From contig NC_070604.1 in NCBI RefSeq assembly GCF_027172205.1, positions 77,103,023 to 77,167,022 on the forward strand: a stretch of 64,000 nt of DNA. The letters are read 5' to 3'. The stretch is from Podarcis raffonei. Its lineage: Eukaryota; Chordata; Lepidosauria; Squamata; Lacertidae. The notes under the pieces were generated by a model. The model was not told where the DNA came from, ran no database searches, and was given only the letters and a program-made list of their open reading frames with translations. Positions within the stretch are counted from its first letter, which is position 1, and every line of letters starts with the position of its first letter. Position numbers and translations under genes: made by a program. Of the stretch, positions 56,701 to 64,000 are shown in pieces.

Positions 56701-59562
56701 AAGTCCCTTATGGTGCTGTGGTGTTGCTTGGGTTTCCCTGTGAGGCAGTGCTCTCTTGCTGCTCCCCTGGCATTGCAGGCTGCCAGAGACTCCTGCACCT
56801 TACAGCCATTCTGCCCTCCACAGCCACTCCCAAACAGTGTTAGAAACTGAGATATGAAAGCCAGGACCTAAATGACATCTTGAACCTAGGTCATGGGTGC
56901 AACAACGGAATATCCAGGTGTGCTGAAAATGAATGAACTGCAGCTAAAATATTACGTTCATTTTTCACATAGTCTAGTCCTTCCCCTGCCCACCTCTCTA
57001 TTATTCTTAAGAGGGTCTCCTCTCCAGTCTTCAGAGAGTAGCTGGAAGTGGGGAGGCAGAAAAAGGTCCTCCTTTCCTTCCACTATGCAGTTTAAATTTG
57101 AAATCTCAGGTGCAGTACTGCGCCCAGAGTTCAGAAACTGCTCACGCTAATGAAATTCCCTGTCACAAAATGCACCTAGAACAATGGGAGTTTTGAACAC
57201 TGTTCCCAGAACTGAGTCACAGTCTCCCTCACCAGATGCATTTCACAAACACTATGGCATGTATTTTTTCCTCAGTAGCCCACGATTCCGTCTCTTCTCC
57301 CCCTAACTGCCCCAGCTTTCTCCACATTCCAATTCCCCTGGCAAAAGTTGCCAAGAGTGAGATTTTTACTTATCCTCAGGCAAACTAGCCTTATGAAATA
57401 TATCAAATCCAAAACAGAAACATTTTTTAAACCCCCCTTACTAAGCCCCATGAATCATTTACCACAGCAGCCTTCCCCAACCTGGTGCCCTCCAAATGTT
57501 TTGGACAATACTACCTAGTACGTCCGGCTGGAATTAGAGATGCAGTCTGAAACATTTGGAGGGCACCAGGTTTTGGAAGGTCTCCATGGTGTGATGTGTG
57601 AGTTGGGAAAATTGTGGTTATTGTCAATCATAACTTTCTTATGATTTCTTAGAGCCAGTGTGGTGTAGTGGTTAAGAGTGGTAGACTCGTAATCTGGTGA
57701 ACCGGGTTCGATTCCCTGCTCCTCCACATGCAGCTGCTGGGTGACCTTGGGCTAGTCACATTTCTCTGAAGTCTCTCAGCCTCACTCACCTCACAAAGTG
57801 TTTGTTGTGGGGGAGGAAGGGAAAGGAGAGTGTTAGCCGCTTTGAGACTCCTTAGGGTAGTGATAAAGCGGGATATCAAATCCAAACTCTTCTTCTTTCA
57901 AATAAAAACAAAAAATATGGTTTGGAGTGGGTTTAAGATTCTAATTTGGATGCAAATGTTGTTAACAATAACCATCACTCAACTGCTTCAGACATTACAG
58001 CAAACTGAATATCGCAAGACAGGAAATTAGCATGTGTCTCTGTAGAACTGAACATACACGCCCCTGAATACCTCCAGTTGCCAAACCATGGTGTCGCCTT
58101 GATATTTGAAACAGACCACAGAATTCTGGTGTTAGTAGATACCGTTTTATTTACTTCTGTGTTTGGGGGCAGCTCCAATATCCATGTGGAACTCTTGCCT
58201 GTAGCGACTTGGGAAGCCCCGGTAGGCCTGATTCCATCAAACTTCACGGTGGGCTGTGAGTTAATCTGGTGTCACTGCAAAATGGAAATGAATGTTCTGC
58301 ATTAAGAAAAACATGTTGGTTATGTTTAGATCTATCATGAGTTTCATGATGAAGTGGATTCCTATCGCCAGCACTGGTGGCGATGCAATGGTCCATGTCA
58401 AAATAAAAAGCCGTATTTTGGCTATGTGAAGCGTGCAATGAATAGAGCGCCATCTGCAAATGACTTCTGGTGGGCTGAGCACCAACAGACATGTGGAGGT
58501 ACATATACCAAGGTCAAGGAGCCGGAGAACTACACCAAGAAAGGCAAAGAGAAGGTCCCACAATCAAAATTCCTAGCTGATGGCAAAGGTACTTGAATAT
58601 CATTTAGTTATTACCATCAGAGGATGATGATGTTATTTCCAGCATCATAACCATTTATACACTGTTTTTCATCAGTTGATATTTCAGGGTGGTTTATAGC
58701 ATAAACCAAAGAGTACATAACTAAAAGTGTTAAGTGGGGGAAAAGATTTTTCTGATGACTGATCGCTCCTAGAGATGTAATAGAGTGCTGCTGGTGAATT
58801 TTTTCCAAATATGTGATTGTTCTGTGTATTTCTGATGTATTTGCAGGAAACGCTAATGGAGGCAATATGCAGAACCTTATTCCTTTTAGTGGAAAAGGAT
58901 ATATCCTTGGAGGAAAAAGCACTCTGTCACCATCAGAGAGGACCACAAGTCCAAGCAATGATAAGAACAGATTGCTGCTCAGTTTGCAGCATCATTCACC
59001 TTCTGGTTTGATAAGATCGAATCCTCAAAATGCAAGCATATCCTCACCATTTCCTTCTGAAGGCGATAAGAATAGCTTTGCTTCCTATGTTACACTGCCT
59101 AAAATATCAGTTGCTAACAAAAAAGCGTACACTAATGTTAATGGCTCACCCATTAAACATGTTTCTTTTAATGGAGGAAGATCAAAGTCAAGCCCTATAA
59201 ATGTTACATGGGACTTACCTTCGAAGACGACACCAGTAAAAAGCATTTCTGGACCATCTACTTCAACTCCAAAACCCCATAGTTCATCTCATAGAAATAG
59301 CAGCACACCCAGTGGTGGACCAACAAAACGGGCAAAAATGGAAGACACTGCTGCCTTTGAAAAATACTTTATACAAAAAACAGATCCAGAATTGACCAGC
59401 CCTTCTTTGAAGAGAAAGCATGAACCAATAGCTTCAGAAAGGCCAGCTACTTCTGCCAGTGATGAGAACAGAAAAGTTTCCTGCCCTGTCTGCAGTTCTG
59501 AAGTTTTGGAAGCTAAAATTAATGAACATCTAGATTCCTGTCTCCAAGATACCTTAACATGA
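53749..59562 (+). CDS. SPRTN: SprT-like metalloprotease Spartan (DVC1), 5 exons
   Basis: Exons 53749-54017, 55005-55104, 55975-56103, 58330-58588 and 58847-59562 join in frame to 490 residues (human about 489). Spartan is a nuclear, DNA-dependent protease that clears DNA-protein crosslinks at replication forks. Visible parts: the SprT fold from about residue 50; the zinc protease motif HEMIH (127-131, catalytic Glu128) with the third ligand His146 in HGPEFCKHMH; the zinc-binding sub-domain WWRCNGPC to TCGGTY; the SHP box FSGKG (266-270) that recruits VCP/p97; and a C-terminal UBZ4 ubiquitin-binding finger (Cys465, Cys468, His480, Cys484). The PCNA-binding PIP box expected near 327-334 is weak. 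The protein ends six residues after the finger, earlier than in human. The start MDGDFLLALRLQ matches the mammalian N-terminus; an in-frame ATG at 53623 is not favoured. Confidence 0.96.
54018..55004 (+). other. SPRTN intron 1
   Basis: Donor CT|GTACGG, acceptor TTTCTAG. Removing it rebuilds the conserved MTLCAG junction. Contains the MITE at 54287-54532 and a degraded palindromic MITE near 54660-54740. Confidence 0.92.
54287..54532. mobile_element. Tc1/mariner-type MITE, long subfamily
   Basis: TACAGTGGTACCTCGGGTTA at the left, GAGGTACCACTGTA at the right, TA edges, and three internal AACCTGAAGC units. Almost the mirror image of 44647-44892. Confidence 0.88.
55105..55974 (+). other. SPRTN intron 2
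   Basis: Donor GAG|GTATTC, acceptor AATTTCAG. The part 55420-55680 has LINE-like 3' sequence (GGGTGTTTTCAGCTGATCCC, GGAGGGTATTCCATAGTTGG) on the minus strand, too decayed to name. Confidence 0.85.
57468..57582. mobile_element. palindromic hAT-type MITE
   Basis: CCTTCCCCAACCTGGTGCCC at the left is mirrored by GGGCACCAGGTTTTGGAAGG at the right, with CTCCAAATGTTTTGGA / TGAAACATTTGGAG inside. Confidence 0.78.
57651..57898 (+). mobile_element. tRNA-derived CORE/MIR-like SINE
   Basis: The head AGAGCCAGTGTGGTGTAGTG and GTAGACTCGTAATCTGGTGA, then GGGTTCGATTCCC (B box). The body contains GGGTGACCTTGGGCTAGTCA, like the MIR/CORE central region, and the tail ends GATATCAAATCCAAACTC with TTC repeats. 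Well preserved and with a sister at 42361-42614. Confidence 0.85.
58589..58846 (+). other. SPRTN intron 4
   Basis: Donor AAAG|GTACTTG, acceptor TTTGCAG. 258 bp; no repeat is recognised. Confidence 0.92.
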
Positions 59563-60855
59563 TTCTGACATTAAGACGGTGCTTTGCTCAGGGGTTATCA
59601 ATCTTGACTGTTTCATGTGTATTTATTGTCTTCCATATTTTGGTGGGAGTGGGGAGGGACTTGTGACATCCTCTTCTATGTGAAGGAAGTTTTCTTCAGC
59701 TTGGAATAGTGCTAGTAATGCCACCAACTGTCAGCACACATTTATAGCCATGAGAGAAACAAATTCTGTTCTAAAGCAGGCATAGGCAAACTCAGCCCTC
59801 CAGATGTTTTGGGACTACAGCTCCCATCATCCCTGACTACTGGTCCTGTTAGCTAGGGATGATGGGAGTTGTAGTCCCAAAAACATCTGGAGAGCCAAGT
59901 TTGCCTATGCCTGTTCTAAAGAAAGAAACATGCATGGTTTTTAACTGACTTATTTTTAAAAGCCTATTCACTTGTTCAGAATACCTGTTTGTTTTATCTC
60001 AAAAACTGCTTTCAAGCCTGTTTTGCAGACTACTGTTTTCGAGCTGTTTAATATCAACGGAATACAAAATGCATGTGAATTCATATACTTTCACCTTTGC
60101 TTACATTTGAATCAGACTTAATTTCCTGGAAGCGACACATTTTATTATAATAAATAGAGATGGTTAAAGCTGCACTCATGAGAAGATTCACAGAGCTTTA
60201 AAATGTTCTAGGAGGGAAGGTTAAGTCTCCAGAGTGAGGCACTGTCCCTAAAACTGTTCATTGGCCCATCTCATTGTTATAGATGCTGCTAATGTGTCTG
60301 AAGATTATGGGAAATGTTTTTGTGAGAGAAGATGGGATAGATGAAGTAGGACAAACACCTTTGTATATTTGAGGAGCCATATGTGACATAATGGTTTATA
60401 TCTTCAGGCTGTCTGCAACAGATGAGATACATTTAATTCTGGAATCAGATTGAGATCTCACAAGTCTCACTTTTTAAGTGATGCAGAAGAGCAGTTTGCT
60501 GTTAAAAAATCTCCACTTTCAGTTTTGTTCTAATAATTTATACATTCAGCAGGAAAAATGTTGATAGAGATCTGGGATGTATTATCCCTCTGCTTCATGC
60601 CATTCTGGTTATGTTCATTTCTGAGCCCCAAGTGTCAACATGATTGCTTGTTGACAATTAGTATGTACCATTTTTACCCCCCAGTGGTTGAATTTGGTCA
60701 AATATCTAGAACTCTTTCCACAAGCCAGAAGGTCTCCTTTTCATCTATTAGGTACACGTGTGCCTGTAAATGAAGCTTTCAATTACGTTGTATCTTATGT
60801 TGAGCATTTGACAGCCAACTGATAAATTTTAAATAAAAATAACTTTTCAGAAACA
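59563..60855 (+). other. SPRTN: probable SPRTN 3' untranslated region
   Basis: Two AATAAA signals lie downstream of the stop, at 60149-60154 and 60832-60837. Either could close the transcript, and the second sits in an AT-rich context just before repeat-rich DNA. A hAT MITE (59777-59913) is inserted in the UTR. Confidence 0.5.
59777..59913. mobile_element. palindromic hAT-type MITE, well preserved
   Basis: Terminal inverted repeats CAGGCATAGGCAAACT at both ends, inner arms GATGTTTTGGGACTACAG / GTAGTCCCAAAAACATC, and a perfect 8-bp target duplication TTCTAAAG (59769-59776 and 59914-59921). This copy fixes the superfamily of the related palindromes in the window. Confidence 0.9.
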
Positions 60856-60971
60856 GCACTTGAAATTCAGGGTTCTGTTCTATAAAAGTGGGCTAGAAAT
60901 TCCAAAATCTGCCAATTCTAAAGGTGCTGGAAAATTCAGTGCAGGTTAACGGAATTCAGTATTGTTTTATG

Positions 60972-61432
60972 TACCGTATTTTTCGCTCTATAAGATGCAC
61001 TTTTCCCCTCCTAAAAAGTAAGGGGAAATGTGTGTGCGTCTTATGGAGTGAATGCAAGTGGGAGGCTCTGCTCAGCGCTCCCTTTAAAGAGCACCGTGGA
61101 GTGTGTGTGTGGCTCTTAGGGGCTTTTGGGGGAGCCTTTCTCTCGCTGCCCTGAAGAGGTCCCATAAGCCAGCAGCAATCCCTCTTGCTGTCCCGGCTTC
61201 TGGCTTAGCCGCGTGCAGCCTCTTCCAGGCAGGGGGAGCCTTCATTCTGCTGCCCTGAAGAGGCTTTGCGCAGCTATCCCAGAAGCCAGAACAGCAAGAG
61301 GCTATCCCAAAAGCCAGATCCCTCTTGCTGTTCTGGCTTCTGGGATTCAGAATATTTTTTTCTTGTTTTCCTCCTGCAAAAACTAGGTGCATCTTATGGT
61401 CTGGTGCATCTTATAGAGCGAAAAATACGGTA
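60972..61432. mobile_element. Tc1/mariner-type MITE, TACCGTATTTTTCG family
   Basis: Terminal inverted repeats TACCGTATTTTTCGCTCTAT and (inverted at the right) the same 20 bases, continuing into AAGATGCAC, with TA edges. The 461-bp interior contains an inverted pair around AGCCAGAACAGCAAGAGG / CCTCTTGCTG. No transposase. Confidence 0.9.
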
Positions 61433-62728
61433 TTATTTTCATTGTGTTTAAAGAAAATTATCACCCCATTGTTATTGTGGTGATTCAGACTATATATTCA
61501 GCTGGTAACAAGTATCCTGCAGATGTAGACCACACTGTTTCAGTGATTTGATGTGATGTTCTGTGATATACTTTTTCTTAATCAGTAAAGTAACAAAAGA
61601 CATCTGATCTCAGTGATCAGCATGGTCAAGCATCTGTCCATGTGCCTGCAAATACCCCGCCACTGACTGGAGCTCCTGAAACTGGGTACTAGCGGCAAGG
61701 AGGAGAAGGAGCAGCAGCTACCATCTTATTGCTGCTCAGCCAGCAGTTATTTCACCAGGCTGTTCTGTTATGCCTCTTGTCATTGCCCAAGAGACTGAGA
61801 AGTGGCCTTCAACAATGAGGAGAAGCAGCAGCAAATACATTGATGAAATGGCTGCTGAATAGGTGAGTGACAGCTGAGGAGAGGAGAAGGTCCAGCAGCT
61901 ACTGCCAGTGAGCGGGTGACGATCTGTGATCTTGGCCCCACTTTTAAGGGATATATTGCCTGAGTGTCTTCAAGTCATCAGACCCAAAAGTTAGTCGGGA
62001 TTTCCCTCACTGAACTAATCAGCGCTTTACATTTGAGAAGCCTTGTACTATTATCAGGGCAATTAAAAAAAAAAAAGTGCAATCTCCAAGTATTGAGGGA
62101 AATGCTCCAAAAGACCTCATTTAAAATTGCTCTGTCCTGTTAGGGTTCCTGTGTTCCAGTTACTTAATTGTGGAACACAGCAAAAACCTGTCCTTCTCAA
62201 GGAATGCAAGTGGTAGCAAATGCAAGTTCAATTTTTGTGCACTTTATAGTAAACTAAACATGGGTGATGGTTGCAACTAGTTGTGGTTTTTTTTTTTTTA
62301 CCAAAACATCTGTTAATATATAATTAAGAGCAATAGAGGAGGATTCACCCTTCATTTATCCCACATGTCAAATAGGCAACTATCTTCAAAAGTACTGTTC
62401 TGTGGCTATCCTTAGCAATACCGACTCTGCAAATCAAATTATTAAGTAGAACTTAAAGCAGGCACTTCTTGTTTAACAAGTTATGCAAGAAACACTCAAG
62501 ATTTGTAGTCTGAGAGCATATGAGACTTGTCACGAGATTTTAGTGAGTACTGTGCAATTTTGTGCATTCAGACTGAGCTATAGAAATCCACAATTCTCTG
62601 ATTAAAAGCACTAATCCAGTGGTTGCCAACATGGCAACAATGGATCTAAAGGCTAGCATCTCCAGTTCTGATCCTTGCAAGATCTAGGCTGCTTGCGTTG
62701 TTTTTTTTTAAAGATGGTTTGTCTAATG
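61433..62728. other. intergenic DNA, no gene recognised
   Basis: Short A and T homopolymers near 62066 and 62287. No exon or clear repeat is recognised. Confidence 0.4.
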
Positions 62729-62894
62729 CAGAGGTTTCCAAACTTTTCATGTTGGTGACACGCTTTTTAGGCGGGCATCATTTCACAACACAGTAATTCA
62801 GTTTTACTAGCAAACCAGAGGTTAAGCAAACCCCTTTCCAGCCCCAGTAGGAGCTTTGGGACCATTCACATGACACACAGTTTGGAAAGCTCTG
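62729..62894. mobile_element. hAT-type MITE with perfect target duplication
   Basis: Ends CAGAGGTTTCCAAAC and (inverted) CAGAGCTTTCCAAAC. A perfect 8-bp duplication GTCTAATG (62721-62728 and 62895-62902). 166 bp, no coding capacity. Confidence 0.9.
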
Positions 62895-62902
62895 GTCTAA
62901 TG

Positions 62903-63201
62903 AATGGTTAAGGAGAGTTAGGAAGCATGGAACTCTGGAGGGACAATAGTTACACAGAAGTAAGAAAGTGTGAGCACAATGCCTGATACCTCCTACTAAA
63001 TTGGTAAACCTTATCAACAATAGGCAATACTTGGAGGCAGTGTGGTCTGTTCTTTCTCTCCTTTTTAAGCCAATGACTGGCTGGAAAACGTGCTTTTACA
63101 AAAGTGGGATTGAGGAAGATACCCAGTTGTGTGTTCAAGACCATACTGTGGGGATGCGGTAACAAGAATGTCTAGTCTCCCAGAACAGGTAATGAAAGAA
63201 G
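62903..63201. other. intergenic DNA, nothing recognised
   Basis: No exon or repeat is recognised. Confidence 0.4.
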
Positions 63202-63445
63202 TACAGTGGTACCTCGGGTTAAGAACTTAATTCGTTCTGGAGGTCCGTTCTTAACCTGAAATTGTACTTAACCTGAGGTACCACTTTAGCTAATGGGGCC
63301 TCCCACTGCCGCCATGCTGCCACCGCGAGATTTCTGTTCTCATCCTGAAGCAAAGTTCTTAACCTGAGGTACTATTTCTGGGTTAGCGGAGTCTGTAACC
63401 TGAAGTGTCTAACCTGAAGCGTCTGTAACCTGAGGTACCACTGTA
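63202..63445. mobile_element. Tc1/mariner-type MITE, long subfamily
   Basis: TACAGTGGTACCTCGGGTTA at the left, CTGAGGTACCACTGTA at the right, TA edges. Same length class and orientation as 54287-54532. The third AACCTGAAGC unit is shortened. Confidence 0.88.
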
Positions 63446-64000
63446 CTCAAGAAAAAGAAATGTTTTATTTATTTACAATATATGCCACCTTTCCGCCTGA
63501 CAGTAGGCCTCCTAACAGACCAGTAAGCGAATTAATCATAATAAACACGTGTTTTTTTTAAAAGGCACTCGCTAATGGGAGATCTCCACCCTCCAAGCCT
63601 TACATGCTGCTGTTTTAGTAGGGCTAGAGTGAAACACGGGTACAGTATTATTATTTATGTAGTTTTGCTGTTATGCAGCATTGCTCAACACTTCTGACTT
63701 CCTTAAACTGCCACTAGATGGTACTCTACCCAGGGCAGAGCTTAATTTGAAAATGAACTTTACAAAAAGAGAATTTCCCATTAGTACTGTATACAAAACT
63801 TTGAATGTGTGAACATGTGCACATGCAGAAACATGTAGGTTAGAAAATTCAAGGAAATAAAACGTTAAAAGCAAGGTATTGAGCCAGTAACTGATGCATC
63901 TAAACATGATGCATCCACTACTCAAAGAGGCAGTGTGGGAGTTCTTCAGACTGCCCTGGACCCATGTAGCCCATGTGACTGCATAAGATCGTGTTTCCTT
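63446..64000. other. intergenic DNA, no gene recognised
   Basis: A short LINE-tail-like stretch (TTTATTTATTTACAATATATG, then GCCACCTTTCC) near 63461-63500. In mammals EGLN1 would follow SPRTN, but none of its coding sequence is visible here. Confidence 0.4.

Larger units (their letters stand above)
56104..58329 (+). other. SPRTN intron 3
   Basis: Donor ACA|GTAAGC, acceptor TATGTTTAG. Holds a palindromic hAT MITE (57468-57582) and a SINE (57651-57898). The remainder shows nothing recognised. Confidence 0.9.

Noticed and set aside
57651-57740. A tRNA gene in SPRTN intron 3
   Set aside because: It is the head of a SINE with a second copy at 42361-42614, and no cloverleaf acceptor pairing is seen.
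59563-64000. EGLN1, expected beyond SPRTN by mammalian synteny
   Set aside because: I found no prolyl-hydroxylase coding sequence before the window ends. It may lie just beyond.

Overview
The window is vertebrate genomic DNA and most likely comes from a squamate reptile, probably a lizard. The evidence is a mix of repeats typical of squamates: a BovB LINE tail, CR1/L2-group LINEs, tRNA-derived SINEs (one with a CR1-like tail), many hAT and Tc1/mariner miniature elements, abundant microsatellites, and a young Ty1/copia retrotransposon. Genes are interrupted by GT-AG introns and start in CpG-rich promoters. The species cannot be fixed from this sequence alone.

Layout. 1-6000: a copia LTR element (814-5990, minus strand) that looks whole, with apparently identical ends. 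6000-12400: non-coding DNA with old LINE pieces. 12400-24350: the three-exon RHOU gene on the minus strand, with a likely 3'UTR on its left and a CpG-island promoter on its right. 24350-47400: a 23-kb gene desert with a nearly open CR1/L2-type LINE (36986-40150), a BovB tail, several MITEs and two stretches that read like conserved non-coding DNA. 47400-53381: EXOC8 on the minus strand, here split by an intron. 53749-59562: SPRTN on the plus strand in five exons, head-to-head with EXOC8 across a 367-bp CpG promoter. 59563-64000: SPRTN 3'UTR, then MITEs.

Gene roles. RHOU is an atypical, palmitoylated Rho GTPase acting on actin and adhesion. EXOC8 (Exo84) is an exocyst subunit that tethers secretory vesicles. 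SPRTN is a replication-coupled metalloprotease that removes DNA-protein crosslinks. They share no pathway. EXOC8 and SPRTN are linked by a common promoter region containing ETS-like and NRF1-like sites.

No new defence, toxin or biosynthetic system is visible. The most useful leads are: the phase-0 intron inside EXOC8, a gene remembered as single-exon in mammals; a weakened PCNA-binding motif in SPRTN; RHOU lying next to EXOC8; the youth of the copia insertion; and an inverted Penelope-like insertion with a 13-bp target-site duplication and a hammerhead-like core.
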